Source: Prevotella sp. | GTDB lineage: Bacteria; Bacillota_I; Bacilli_A; ML615J-28; CAG-313 | Assembly (NCBI GenBank): GCA_023665755.1 | Contig: JAMPDF010000004.1 | Coordinates: forward strand, 41,652-105,651 | DNA length: 64,000 nt | Direction of reading: 5' to 3' | Shown here: positions 35,993 through 44,578 of the stretch, one piece after another | Numbering within the stretch: position 1 is the stretch's first letter | Layout: each line of letters begins with the position of its first letter | Made by a program: the position numbers and the translations under genes | Notes under the pieces: model-generated | Databases searched by the model: none | What the model saw: the letters and a program-made list of their open reading frames with translations, nothing else | Told to the model about the DNA's origin: nothing

Positions 35993-36360
35993 TATTTCAC
36001 CCACAATCCATGTAAATTGCAATAAGCATATACATGTAATAGGGTTTCATCTGCTTCTAGTGTGAATGTAGCCTCTGGAGATTCTCCAGGTAATAATTTT
36101 CTTCTTTTAGCGCCTTTATCAGTTTCTGCAATAATCCATTCAATATAGTGTACATCTTGCATAGGGTGAGCAACAGATCCCACTGTTACATATACTTGAT
36201 TTCCTTTTACTTCCACTACTGGGATATGCTTTTCATGAGCAGCTTCTACTGCACCTGGAACAAGTTCTTCCATAACTTCATTACAACAAATGGTATCAGT
36301 TGGTACTTCATTTACCATTGCTACTATTTTTTTACAATGTTTACAAATATAAAATTTCAT
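35992..36360 (-). CDS. dfx: Superoxide reductase (desulfoferrodoxin family)
   Basis: 122 residues. It reduces superoxide to hydrogen peroxide without making oxygen, a typical anaerobe defence. The N-terminal desulforedoxin-like site (CKHC...CC) and the catalytic iron site (EKHIP, VAHPMQDVHYIEW and CNLHG: four His and one Cys) are complete. The ATG at 36360 follows AGAGGTG at the proper distance; a GTG at 36369 lies within that RBS and is rejected. It is divergent from a Crp/Fnr regulator. Confidence 0.93.
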   Translation of the reverse strand: MKFYICKHCKKIVAMVNEVPTDTICCNEVMEELVPGAVEAAHEKHIPVVEVKGNQVYVTVGSVAHPMQDVHYIEWIIAETDKGAKRRKLLPGESPEATFTLEADETLLHVYAYCNLHGLWVK

Positions 36361-36422
36361 TTTTGTCACCTCTTTTTATTTTACTTTTTTGATATATTAT
36401 ACTATAATAATGTTATCATGTA

Positions 36423-36438
36423 TGTTGTTTTTGCAACA
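36423..36438. promoter_or_regulatory. Candidate Crp/Fnr-family operator, TGTTG-N6-CAACA
   Basis: A perfect palindrome with 5-bp half-sites and a 6-bp centre, the spacing used by Crp-family regulators. It lies in the 91-bp spacer between dfx and the Crp-like gene, 13 bases before the latter's ATG, suggesting autoregulation or control of dfx. Confidence 0.5.
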
Positions 36439-36451
36439 AAAGGAGTTTTTT

Positions 36452-37120
36452 ATGCATCAAAATGATCATTCCCTATCCTCATGCCCTCTATTTACTCATA
36501 TGGCAGATTTGGATATACATAACTTATTTCATTGCTTTCAAATTCAAGAGAAAGTGTTTCAAAAAAATGAATACATCATTCAAGCAGGTATGCCTATTAC
36601 AGATATTATACTCATTGAAGAAGGACTTGCTCACATTGTGGAAGATGATTACTGGGGAAATCGTACCTTAATTGATTGTGTCAATCAGCACAGTGTCTTT
36701 GGTATTGGTTATGCCTATTCTCCTTTTTCTATTTATCCTGTATCCTTAGTTGCCAAAAAGAAAACAAAAGTGCTCTTTATCAATGCCACTAAAGTATTTA
36801 CCCCTTGTGGAAATCACTGTATGCATCATCAACAATTGATTCAAAATGCAGTTTCTATACTAGCTCATAAAAACGTTGGATTAATTGATAAAATTACTCA
36901 TCTATCCAGAAGATCAACCAAAGACAAAATTCTTTCCTTTTTGTCATTTTATAGTAAAAAAGTTGCTTCTGATGATTTTTATATCCCATTTGATAGGCAA
37001 GAGCTAGCAGATTATCTATCTGTCGACCGAAGTGCTTTATCTAAAGAACTAGGCAAACTCAAGCAAGAAGGCATCATTGATTTTGAAAAGAATCACTTTA
37101 TTTTGAAATATAAACATTAA
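36452..37120 (+). CDS. Crp/Fnr-family transcriptional regulator
   Basis: 222 residues with an N-terminal cyclic-nucleotide-binding-like beta-barrel (about 15-125) and a C-terminal HTH (about 145-215, with RQELADYLSVDRSALSKEL as recognition region). Cysteines in SSCPLF, HCF, DC and PCGNHC could support redox sensing, but their arrangement differs from classical FNR. AAAGGAG lies 6 bases before the ATG at 36452. Divergent placement with superoxide reductase suggests control of the oxygen response (inference). Confidence 0.85.
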   Translation: MHQNDHSLSSCPLFTHMADLDIHNLFHCFQIQEKVFQKNEYIIQAGMPITDIILIEEGLAHIVEDDYWGNRTLIDCVNQHSVFGIGYAYSPFSIYPVSLVAKKKTKVLFINATKVFTPCGNHCMHHQQLIQNAVSILAHKNVGLIDKITHLSRRSTKDKILSFLSFYSKKVASDDFYIPFDRQELADYLSVDRSALSKELGKLKQEGIIDFEKNHFILKYKH

Positions 37121-37124
37121 ACTT

Positions 37125-38117
37125 TTACCGATTTTGTTCAATATACCATATAATATTGTCCTTTAAATGTAAGGTGTCAATATTACCTAGATTCGTTAGA
37201 AAAATACACTGAATATCATAATCTTTAGAAAAAAGAATCAGCGTATTCGTACCAATCGTATCTCCCCAGTGGTAATAGATTTTCTTATCTTGAATAGAAA
37301 TAACTCCCATACCCATTCCATATGCTGTATCTAACCCATTTGCAAGTACATATGTACAAAACATTGTGTTTTGAAGGGCTTCTTCTTGATTTAATAAATA
37401 ATTTATCCAACGCTTTAAATCTGCTATAGTAGAATAAATTCCTCCATCCGCAATCGTTGCACTACACCAATACTGATCTTGAATGATCAGTTTTTTATTT
37501 TCTAAAACATGACCATAAGCCCTATTCTTGATTTTTGTAATCCCTTGGTGATTCACAAGTGTATCTTGTAAACCTGCCTTTTCAAACACATGGATTTTGA
37601 GGTAATCATCTAATGTTGTACTTGATACCGCCTCTATAACTCTCCCTAGTAATATATATCCAGTATTACTATAGCGATACTGTGTCCCTGGTGTAAAATA
37701 GGTTGTTGTGGTTGTTTTTAAAAATGGAATAATATCTTCATCATGAATTTGAGGATCCATATCTTGGTGTGGCATATCTTCATAATCTAAAATGCCTGAT
37801 GTGTGATGAAGAAGTTGAAAAATAGTAATCTCTTGAAAATAGGCAGGTAAATCGGTATATATATCTAAAATCGGTGTATCGAACCTAAGATTTCCACTTT
37901 CAACTAACTGGATGATGGCATAAGCAATAAACTGTTTAGAAATAGAAGCAAGACGAAAATGCGTATCAAATGTAATATTGGCACTTAAACTATCTTTTTC
38001 CTTTCCATTGCATAATGAAAGAATCTTACCTTTGTGTTCAAAATAAAATGCATATCCTTGATAAGGATGTATAATGATATCTTGGGATAACTGAAAAAAT
38101 AAATCCTGTGGATGCAT
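37125..38117 (-). CDS. Serine hydrolase of the beta-lactamase / penicillin-binding protein-like family
   Basis: 330 residues of class C beta-lactamase type. The motifs are SISKQF (SxxK with catalytic Ser and Lys), YRYSNTGY (YxN) and YHWGDT (HxG-like). There is no clear signal peptide, so it may act in the cytoplasm or be exported atypically. Members hydrolyse beta-lactams, esters or D-amino acid peptides; the substrate is unknown. AGGAGG precedes the ATG. It converges on the Crp gene with a 4 bp gap. Confidence 0.85.
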   Translation of the reverse strand: MHPQDLFFQLSQDIIIHPYQGYAFYFEHKGKILSLCNGKEKDSLSANITFDTHFRLASISKQFIAYAIIQLVESGNLRFDTPILDIYTDLPAYFQEITIFQLLHHTSGILDYEDMPHQDMDPQIHDEDIIPFLKTTTTTYFTPGTQYRYSNTGYILLGRVIEAVSSTTLDDYLKIHVFEKAGLQDTLVNHQGITKIKNRAYGHVLENKKLIIQDQYWCSATIADGGIYSTIADLKRWINYLLNQEEALQNTMFCTYVLANGLDTAYGMGMGVISIQDKKIYYHWGDTIGTNTLILFSKDYDIQCIFLTNLGNIDTLHLKDNIIWYIEQNR

Positions 38118-38252
38118 ATAATGACCTCCTATGATTTGATTAAGATATTAATTCTTTATATACATTACATTATAACACAAATAAAAGCCATTTTTAAGCA
38201 AAACGAAAAGTATTTCTTTAAAATTATGGCATAATACATATGAGGTGACGCT

Positions 38253-38972
38253 ATGAACACATTAGAAAAATTGAAACAAATCATTGAAACTTCTTCATCC
38301 ATTGTTTTCTTTGGAGGTGCAGGGGTTTCAACTGAAAGTAATATTCCTGACTTTAGAAGCACGAATGGTCTTTATCAAAAAAGGAATTATCCATATCCTG
38401 CAGAGCAAATTCTATCTTATAGTTTCTTTACTCACCATAAAGATATCTTCTATGAGTTTTATATTCATGAAATGATTTATCCAAATGCCCTACCTAATCT
38501 TGCTCATCATGCTCTTGCAAAACTTGAAGCAAGCGGAAAGCTCAAAGCCATTATCACCCAAAACATTGATGGACTCCATCAAATGGCAGGAAGTTTAAAT
38601 GTGATTGAATTACATGGAAGCATCAAACGCAACCATTGCCTTACTTGCAATGCCTTTTATGATGAACATATGGTGATGAAAACCAAAGGCATATGTCCAA
38701 AATGTAATGGCTATATCAAACCAGATGTTATCCTATATGAAGAATTATTAGACGATGATGTAATAGACCAAGCTATCTACTATCTTTCTTCTTGTGATAC
38801 CTTAATAGTAGGTGGAACTTCACTACGCGTCTATCCCGCAGCAGGACTTATCCGCTATTTTAAAGGAAAACACCTTGTTCTCATCAATAAAGAAAAAACA
38901 CCCTTTGATGAGGATGCAGAGATTGTTATTCATGATAGTATTGGACAGGTTTTAAATGAAGTAATAAAGTAA
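38253..38972 (+). CDS. cobB: NAD-dependent protein deacylase, Sir2 family
   Basis: 239 residues. Sirtuins remove acyl groups from lysine using NAD+. FFGGAGVSTESNIPDFRS, TQNIDGLH, ELHGS and the zinc site CLTCNAFY...CPKCNG are complete, and VGGTSLRVYPAAGL closes the Rossmann fold. The catalytic His is in ELHGSI. RBS GAGGTGA is used. A second, different sirtuin of class M lies at 41002-41829. Confidence 0.93.
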   Translation: MNTLEKLKQIIETSSSIVFFGGAGVSTESNIPDFRSTNGLYQKRNYPYPAEQILSYSFFTHHKDIFYEFYIHEMIYPNALPNLAHHALAKLEASGKLKAIITQNIDGLHQMAGSLNVIELHGSIKRNHCLTCNAFYDEHMVMKTKGICPKCNGYIKPDVILYEELLDDDVIDQAIYYLSSCDTLIVGGTSLRVYPAAGLIRYFKGKHLVLINKEKTPFDEDAEIVIHDSIGQVLNEVIK

Positions 38973-39012
38973 AACAGGATGATACCCAATGTAGGTATCA
39001 TCCTGTTTTACA
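38971..39012 (+). terminator. Strong intrinsic terminator of cobB
   Basis: A 16-bp perfect stem (38971-38986 with 38994-39009), loop of 7, followed by a weak T/A tract. Confidence 0.85.
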
Positions 39013-39171
39013 ATATAATTTTTTATTTATGCAAATTTTTGCTAAACTGTTTGTCCATTCTTCTTATTATCTTTCTTTCCCTTACTTATAAAATCACCAT
39101 AGCATATCCGTTTTTTACAATCTATTTAGCTTGCAATATATTATACATTCATTATATAAAGAAATCTTATT

Positions 39172-39822
39172 TTACTCCTCATTTAATACATCCTGATATA
39201 TTAAATATTCATACTGCAATTTATCTAATTCTTTTATTTTTTGTTCAAATTCTTTTTTATTTATTTTTATCATATTCCCCCTATTCATCTTATTATCTAA
39301 ATATCCAGAATACATGGTAAAATATTGCCCCCTTTTTTCATTTATAAACAAAATATACTGATTACAATTTCCATAAGCACTTTCAATTGGTGTATACATA
39401 CCTCTCCATTCTTCTATAGTTTGAAGTATTTGATCTAACATTTCATATGTATGAAAATCATACTCTTCTTGGTCATCTTCCTCTAAATCATCTTCTGAAA
39501 AGAAAGATAATGCATCTAAATAATTAAATATTTCTGATTTTATGATTTGCTGTATTATATTCTCTTTATATAATCTTTTCATTGTACGTTTACTAAAGCC
39601 ACCATTAATTATCCAATTATATAAATTTGCCCAACTTGCTAAATAGCAATCTGTCACTTCTTTATTTAAATATTTATCAATAGCTTTTTTAATCATCTTT
39701 ACTTCATAATATTTTTCAAATGGTTTTTCTTTGTCATAATGAAGACTAGTTGTAGAAATATTAATCTCATCAGATGTAGCTGTTACATTACATATTTTTT
39801 CTATTAATTCTTTGTCAACCAT
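39172..39822 (-). CDS. Cytoplasmic protein of unknown function
   Basis: 216 residues, mostly alpha-helical, with acidic stretches in the centre (SEDDLEEDDQEEYDF). No signal, membrane segment or catalytic motif is seen. The family is not recognised. A dual-strand AT-rich region surrounds it. The frame is long with sensible codon use, so it is probably a real gene. Confidence 0.6.
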   Translation of the reverse strand: MVDKELIEKICNVTATSDEINISTTSLHYDKEKPFEKYYEVKMIKKAIDKYLNKEVTDCYLASWANLYNWIINGGFSKRTMKRLYKENIIQQIIKSEIFNYLDALSFFSEDDLEEDDQEEYDFHTYEMLDQILQTIEEWRGMYTPIESAYGNCNQYILFINEKRGQYFTMYSGYLDNKMNRGNMIKINKKEFEQKIKELDKLQYEYLIYQDVLNEE

Positions 39823-39941
39823 TTTTAATTTTCCTATCCCTATATTTATATTCCTTATTTAAAGACTAATTATACATCATTATACCAAAACATCCTATAT
39901 TTATCAAATAACTTATCTTTATTGGGAATACATATTACAAT

Positions 39942-40742
39942 TTATATCCACCATTTAGGTGTAAGTTCTCCTAGTGTAACTATCTCCCCTGTTTCATAAT
40001 CTACCATAATTTCAATTTCTTGATAGTTATTGGGCATCAGTTGTACCATCAATTCCCGACAAGCCCCACAAGGTGTGCCTGTTTTTCCATTGGGCATAAT
40101 TGCAAGTACTTTTTTGATTTCTTTTTCTCCATTTGTAATCATTTGAAATATGGCATTTCTTTCTGCACAAATACCAAGAGTAGAACAAGTATCTATACAT
40201 ACACCAGTATAGATTGTACCGCTTGTAGAAAGGATTGCTGCAGCAACACCTCCTGCTTCAACATATTTAGAAATGCTTCGATCATTTTGAACTGCTTTTG
40301 CTGCAAGGTATAGTTTTTCCCATATAGAATCTACTAATTTTATCCTTTCTGCTTTCCATATACATTGTATTTGTTCTATTGCTTTGGCATCTGCTTCTGC
40401 AAAATCAACAGTATTTAATTGCTCAATGTTACACCATATACTATCTTGATGTTCTACAAGTTCTATTTTTCCTTTTTCTAATGTGCAAAAATATATATAC
40501 ATTGTAATAGAAAAAGTCTCATACTGATGATTGATTGTAGTAATGTATTGATCTACTCTAATTTCCACATTTAATTCTTCTTGGATTTCTCTAGTCAATG
40601 CTTCTTGATGGGTTTCACCTTGTTCAATTTTTCCACCTGGAAATTCCCATTTGTTAGGACACTCTTTTTCTTTGTTTCTTTTACAACAAAATATTTTCCC
40701 ATTTTGTTCTATTGCTGCAGCAACAACATCATAATGTTTCAT
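39942..40742 (-). CDS. Fusion of Nudix (MutT-like) hydrolase and cytidine deaminase
   Basis: 266 residues. The first half (about 1-130) is a Nudix hydrolase: GGKIEQGETHQEALTREIQEEL is the Nudix box (written here as GGKIEQGET...REIQEEL). The second half (about 150-266) is a cytidine deaminase domain with the zinc site GICAERNA and PCGACRE. Nudix enzymes clean oxidised nucleotides such as 8-oxo-dGTP; deaminases convert (deoxy)cytidine or related drugs. The pair suggests nucleotide-pool sanitation in one chain. The domains could also act on blasticidin-like antibiotics. Confidence 0.85.
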   Translation of the reverse strand: MKHYDVVAAAIEQNGKIFCCKRNKEKECPNKWEFPGGKIEQGETHQEALTREIQEELNVEIRVDQYITTINHQYETFSITMYIYFCTLEKGKIELVEHQDSIWCNIEQLNTVDFAEADAKAIEQIQCIWKAERIKLVDSIWEKLYLAAKAVQNDRSISKYVEAGGVAAAILSTSGTIYTGVCIDTCSTLGICAERNAIFQMITNGEKEIKKVLAIMPNGKTGTPCGACRELMVQLMPNNYQEIEIMVDYETGEIVTLGELTPKWWI

Positions 40743-40864
40743 AGTTTTATTATTCTCCTTCTATCTTTATGCATTATATCACACTTTTAAATTATTCCAT
40801 ACAAAATACACGATATTAATTTGAACATTTATATTATATTCCCTTATATACTTTATAAAATAAC

Positions 40865-40919
40865 AAAAAAGAGCAGCAAGTCTTGAAATACTGTATGGCA
40901 TTTTAAGATTTGTTGCTCC
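40865..40919 (-). terminator. Intrinsic terminator of the macrodomain-sirtuin operon
   Basis: On the minus strand GAGCAACAAATCTT pairs imperfectly with AAGACTTGCTGCTC, followed by TTTTTT. Confidence 0.7.
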
Positions 40920-41001
40920 AATTTAATTTTTATAATTAAATTCAATCGTAATAACTTTTTACTTCTACTAACACTCATGTTAGCATCTTTTTCTAAAATC
41001 T

Positions 41002-41829
41002 CTATAATAGTTTTTCTATTACTTTTTCTATATCGTCATTAATACAAATAGATTGATTTTGAATTTCTGTTGGTACTGCTATTTCCCCAAGATTAATACA
41101 AGCATAAGTAGCATGAGGATAGGCATAAGTCATTTGCCAAAAGGGATATTTAATAATGACTGGTGTATTGTACCCAACCCCTAGTTCTAAAAATAATATC
41201 TTTTTTTGTTTCCTTGTTTGAATGAACTCTCTATATCTTTTAGCAGCTTGATGCCATCCTTCATCTTCTACAAAATATTCATCTTTTCTTAAATTCGTAT
41301 CCATTTCCTTTCCACATACCGGACAAATTGGTATCAAATTTGTAGGGATTTTACCACCCTTTGCTTGCTTCACCATTGACATGATTACTTCTTGATTATC
41401 ATATGTTTTAAAGTGACAGGCATTTGAGCATTGAAATAATCCATAATCTCCTTGAGTATAAAATAATCTATCTTTATCAAATCCAGCGAGTTGAAATTGA
41501 TGATCGACATTAGTAGTAATAACAAAATAATCTTTGTTTTTTATCAGTTGTAATAATTGTTGATATAACGGAGTAGCACCTTTGCTATACCGATTAAGAT
41601 ATATAAATTTGGACCAATATCCCCATTTTTCTTCACTAGTTGGAAACGAATGGAACCCTGCAGTATACATATCCTGATACCCATACTGATCATACATATA
41701 TTTGAAATGTTTTAAAAATGTTTTGTCACCATATTCAAATCCGGCCGCACTAGATAATCCAGCTCCTGCGCCAATCACAATCACTTCTGCATTATCAAGA
41801 CATTGTTTCAATTGTTTTATAGTAGACAT
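41002..41829 (-). CDS. Class M sirtuin (SirTM), probable protein ADP-ribosyltransferase
   Basis: 275 residues. VIGAGAGLSSAAGF is the NAD-binding GAGxS segment; TTNVDHQFQLAG replaces the usual TQNxDGLH, and CPVCGK...C provides zinc ligands. Macrodomain-linked class M sirtuins are known to ADP-ribosylate a lipoylated GcvH-like protein. The ATG at 41829 follows GGAGG at 6 bases; the gene overlaps the macrodomain gene by 35 bp in another frame, so translation is coupled. The characteristic partners LplA2 and GcvH-L are not present nearby. Confidence 0.85.
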   Translation of the reverse strand: MSTIKQLKQCLDNAEVIVIGAGAGLSSAAGFEYGDKTFLKHFKYMYDQYGYQDMYTAGFHSFPTSEEKWGYWSKFIYLNRYSKGATPLYQQLLQLIKNKDYFVITTNVDHQFQLAGFDKDRLFYTQGDYGLFQCSNACHFKTYDNQEVIMSMVKQAKGGKIPTNLIPICPVCGKEMDTNLRKDEYFVEDEGWHQAAKRYREFIQTRKQKKILFLELGVGYNTPVIIKYPFWQMTYAYPHATYACINLGEIAVPTEIQNQSICINDDIEKVIEKLL

Positions 41830-42550
41830 CATAATCCTCCTTGCTGAAGACGTCAAATATAATCTTTATACTTTGGTCTTGTTTTATATAATCACTTACC
41901 GCTTTTAATGCAATCTTTGCTGCCTGTTCAATTGGATAACCATATAATCCTGTTGAGATAGAACAAAATGCAACCGAATTTAAATGATATGCACTAGCCA
42001 ATGTTAAACATGAATAATAGCAATGATATAAATCTTGTTCATCCTCTTTACTTGGGTTTTGCTTGATGATAGGTCCTACCGTATGTAAAATATACTGAGA
42101 TGGCAGATTATGTGCTTTCGTTATTTTAGCTCTTCCGTTTGGTTCATCATATCCTTGCTCTTGCATTATTTTTAATAAATCTCTTCGAACTTGAAGACCT
42201 GCATAAGAATGAATGGCATTATCAATACAACTATGTAAGGGTTGAAAACAACCAAGCAATTTGCTATTACAAGCATTGACAATGGCGTCACACCGAATAA
42301 GAGTAATGTCTCCTTGATATAAATATATATTCGGTTTTAATGGTGTTAAATCAGATATATCTACTATCTTTTTTTGACAAAGTAATTCTTGTAATACTTT
42401 ATTCTGTCTCTCATAATAGATATCACTCAAATGAAATGGCATTGTAATATTCATTAGTGCTCTAAATAACTCTATAGGAGGTAACAAAACGTCTTTTTTT
42501 ATATAATTTACTTGCTTTAAATAATCGATACAAAAATCAATATCTTTCAT
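41795..42550 (-). CDS. Zinc-dependent macrodomain protein, protein-ADP-ribose hydrolase
   Basis: 251 residues. An N-terminal helical region (1-75) precedes the macrodomain. DAIVNACNSKLLGCFQPLHSCIDN carries the ADP-ribose loop and the Cys/His zinc ligands specific to the Zn-macro group (given in parts: VNACNSKLLGC and PLHSCIDN), and ISTGLYGYP is the second substrate loop. The enzyme removes ADP-ribose added by SirTM. AAGGAGG lies before the ATG. Confidence 0.9.
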   Translation of the reverse strand: MKDIDFCIDYLKQVNYIKKDVLLPPIELFRALMNITMPFHLSDIYYERQNKVLQELLCQKKIVDISDLTPLKPNIYLYQGDITLIRCDAIVNACNSKLLGCFQPLHSCIDNAIHSYAGLQVRRDLLKIMQEQGYDEPNGRAKITKAHNLPSQYILHTVGPIIKQNPSKEDEQDLYHCYYSCLTLASAYHLNSVAFCSISTGLYGYPIEQAAKIALKAVSDYIKQDQSIKIIFDVFSKEDYDVYYKTIETMS

Positions 42551-42594
42551 TTTATTTCCTCCTTATATACGATATTCAAAATAGTTCAATAGAA

Positions 42595-43227
42595 TTACTT
42601 TGAAACTACGCTAATTCTTTCTCTAATGTGCTTTGCATTTTCAATTTCATCTACTAAAGCAATGGCATAATCTGCATAAGAAATCATACTTTCTCCTTTA
42701 GAATTGAATATTAATTCTTCTCCACCTAAAGTGTATTCCCCTGTTCTTTCTCCATCAGCAACAAAATCACAAGCAGGAGATAGATATGTCCAATATAACT
42801 GATTCGATTTTCTTAAATAAGCCAATCCTTCACCATGAGCCGCTGATAATGGCTTCCATGAATCTGGGAATTCTGGTCCCATATCTACTGTAACAGTATG
42901 TTCCTGATTTACAAATAAACTTCCAGCACCACCAACTACTAAAAGTCTAGTTTGAGTATTGGATAAAATATCCGCTAAGTGTTTCATTACATCTGTAATA
43001 TTGTGAATGGTTTCAGGTGTCCATCCACCAACTGCATCTACAACAACGTCAAAATCTTTTAAGTCATTCTCTGTTAAATCTAGGGCATTTTTTTCAATAT
43101 AGTTAAGAACAAGAGAGGTGTTTTTCCCATTAGCTATTCCTGTTACCTCCAATCCTCGTTCCAAAGCCTCTTTTACTACTAATTCTCCAACTCTTCCATT
43201 AGATCCAATTACTGCTATTTTTTTCAT
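42595..43227 (-). CDS. NAD(P)H-binding SDR-like oxidoreductase (NmrA-type)
   Basis: 210 residues from the ATG at 43227, set by GGAGG 8 bases upstream. GSNGRVGELV is the Rossmann glycine motif; VVGGAGSLFV and the YTLGGEEL segment follow the family of atypical SDR proteins annotated as NAD-dependent epimerases or NADPH-binding. The substrate is unknown. It is divergent from an HxlR regulator, a frequent pairing in electrophile or quinone stress responses. Confidence 0.82.
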   Translation of the reverse strand: MKKIAVIGSNGRVGELVVKEALERGLEVTGIANGKNTSLVLNYIEKNALDLTENDLKDFDVVVDAVGGWTPETIHNITDVMKHLADILSNTQTRLLVVGGAGSLFVNQEHTVTVDMGPEFPDSWKPLSAAHGEGLAYLRKSNQLYWTYLSPACDFVADGERTGEYTLGGEELIFNSKGESMISYADYAIALVDEIENAKHIRERISVVSK

Positions 43228-43304
43228 ATTGATTTCCTCCATATATTTTATTTTATTGATCAAATGAGGTTTACTCGAGATTGCCTCTTCTTGATTACAC
43301 AGAC

Positions 43305-43333
43305 ATTATATCATTATTGTATTATATTGTAAA
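43305..43333 (-). promoter_or_regulatory. Promoter of the oxidoreductase
   Basis: TTTACA (43333-43328), a 17-base spacer and TATAAT (43310-43305). Confidence 0.75.
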
Positions 43334-43344
43334 GTACGCACTTT
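43331..43344. promoter_or_regulatory. Candidate HxlR operator AAAGT-N4-ACTTT
   Basis: A perfect inverted repeat overlapping the -35 of the oxidoreductase promoter and upstream of the regulator promoter. It is well placed for the HxlR protein to control both. Confidence 0.5.
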
Positions 43345-43364
43345 AAAGTGGTATAGTATCTTTT

Positions 43365-43393
43365 TTGAAACCTTTGCATAATTGTGATATAAT
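43365..43393 (+). promoter_or_regulatory. Promoter of the HxlR regulator
   Basis: TTGAAA (43365-43370), a 17-base spacer and TATAAT (43388-43393). Confidence 0.8.
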
Positions 43394-43424
43394 AAATATA
43401 TAAAAATAAATTGTGGAGGTTATG

Positions 43425-43757
43425 ATGACTAATAAAACAAATTTACCCGCATGTCCAGTTGAAACAACACTGCTTATTATCGGAGATAAATGGAAGGTAT
43501 TGATTTTAAGAGATTTATTGATGAAGGAAACACTACGATTTTCTGAGTTAAAAAAATCGCTTCATCCTATTACACAAAAAATGCTTACACAACAATTAAG
43601 AGAAATGGAGGCAGATGGATTAATTCACCGAGAGGTTTATCCTGTTGTTCCCCCGAAAGTAGAATATTCCTTAACAGATTTAGGATTATCTTTGAAACCT
43701 GTTTTAGATACCTTAATGACCTGGGGATTAGAATTTAAAAAATCATTTGATGGATAA
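43425..43757 (+). CDS. HxlR-family transcriptional regulator
   Basis: 110 residues. A winged HTH with the N-terminal Cys (ACPVETTL) conserved in redox-responsive HxlR proteins such as YodB. IIGDKWKVLILRDL, SELKKSLHPITQKMLTQQL and the wing HREVYPVVPPKVEYSLTDLG are diagnostic (quoted in parts). The ATG at 43425 is 5 bases past GGAGG. Divergent from the oxidoreductase, which it probably represses. Confidence 0.9.
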   Translation: MTNKTNLPACPVETTLLIIGDKWKVLILRDLLMKETLRFSELKKSLHPITQKMLTQQLREMEADGLIHREVYPVVPPKVEYSLTDLGLSLKPVLDTLMTWGLEFKKSFDG

Positions 43758-43808
43758 AAAAGACTCTATGGATGCTTATACAATATAGCATTCATAAAGT
43801 CTTTTTAT
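43757..43808 (+). terminator. Intrinsic terminator of the HxlR gene
   Basis: AAAAAGACT...AGTCTTTTT with an inner ATGCT/AGCAT stem, followed by TTATTT; it begins at the stop codon. Confidence 0.75.
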
Positions 43809-43984
43809 TTTTACTATCTTTCAATTATTTGATAATTACAACGGAATTGTATTGATACTTCACTTCTAAAATGATAAGCAAGTGATGATAGCCTAAACAA
43901 CTTGTTCTCTTTTATTTGCCACTATAAACCTAAGCAAGTCAAAATTGATTATGCCTCAAAATAATATGTATCATTTTGATTATT

Positions 43985-44551
43985 TTAAATGGTAGCATGC
44001 TTAGGAACTACTTTTAATATATGATATATATTATATATGTCTGGATAAACACTAGTCATTCCCATAATGGCCATACCAAACATCATCCCATTGAATATCC
44101 TTAAATGAATAGGACTAATACAAAATAAAATTAATGGAATAATACCTAAAATAATTGGCAATATACTCATCCATATCCATCGATTTCTTTTAACGGGACT
44201 TGCGGACAAAGCGACTGCAGCAAAACTTTTAGGCATAATGCCAATATACACTATTGCGCCTTTAGGAAAAGCAATAGCATGTAAAAATTCATGAACAATA
44301 AGAAGAATAAAACCTATTACAAGTCCTATCAATAAAAAGCTAATATATATGACTTGCTGATGTGCAATAAATGTTTTTACAAACATACATATCAAACAGA
44401 TTAAAATAGATGGTATCAGAAAAGGTAGAGCTTTCATTTGCATTTTCTTTATATCCTCTTCACTATCTATTTTTATAGCATTCTCAGGAATATTTGCAGT
44501 AGGGAAATCGTCCTCACTTTTAATTATCCCTTTCCATATGATTTTGGGCAT
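43985..44551 (-). CDS. DUF3267-type membrane metalloprotease-like protein
   Basis: 188 residues with four membrane segments. The HEFLHAIAFP segment in the second helix is a zinc HExxH motif; the family (DUF3267) resembles site-2-type proteases. The N-terminal 45 residues are soluble. A 177-bp spacer downstream (43808-43984) holds no clear gene. Function beyond the motif is unknown. Confidence 0.8.
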   Translation of the reverse strand: MPKIIWKGIIKSEDDFPTANIPENAIKIDSEEDIKKMQMKALPFLIPSILICLICMFVKTFIAHQQVIYISFLLIGLVIGFILLIVHEFLHAIAFPKGAIVYIGIMPKSFAAVALSASPVKRNRWIWMSILPIILGIIPLILFCISPIHLRIFNGMMFGMAIMGMTSVYPDIYNIYHILKVVPKHATI

Positions 44552-44578
44552 ACGCTCATCTCCTATCTAATTGAAAAC

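Noticed and set aside
38979..39320. Plus-strand hydrophobic frame of 113 codons
   Set aside because: It begins inside the cobB terminator and overlaps the minus-strand gene at 39172; no RBS is seen and its composition is that of AT-rich spacer.
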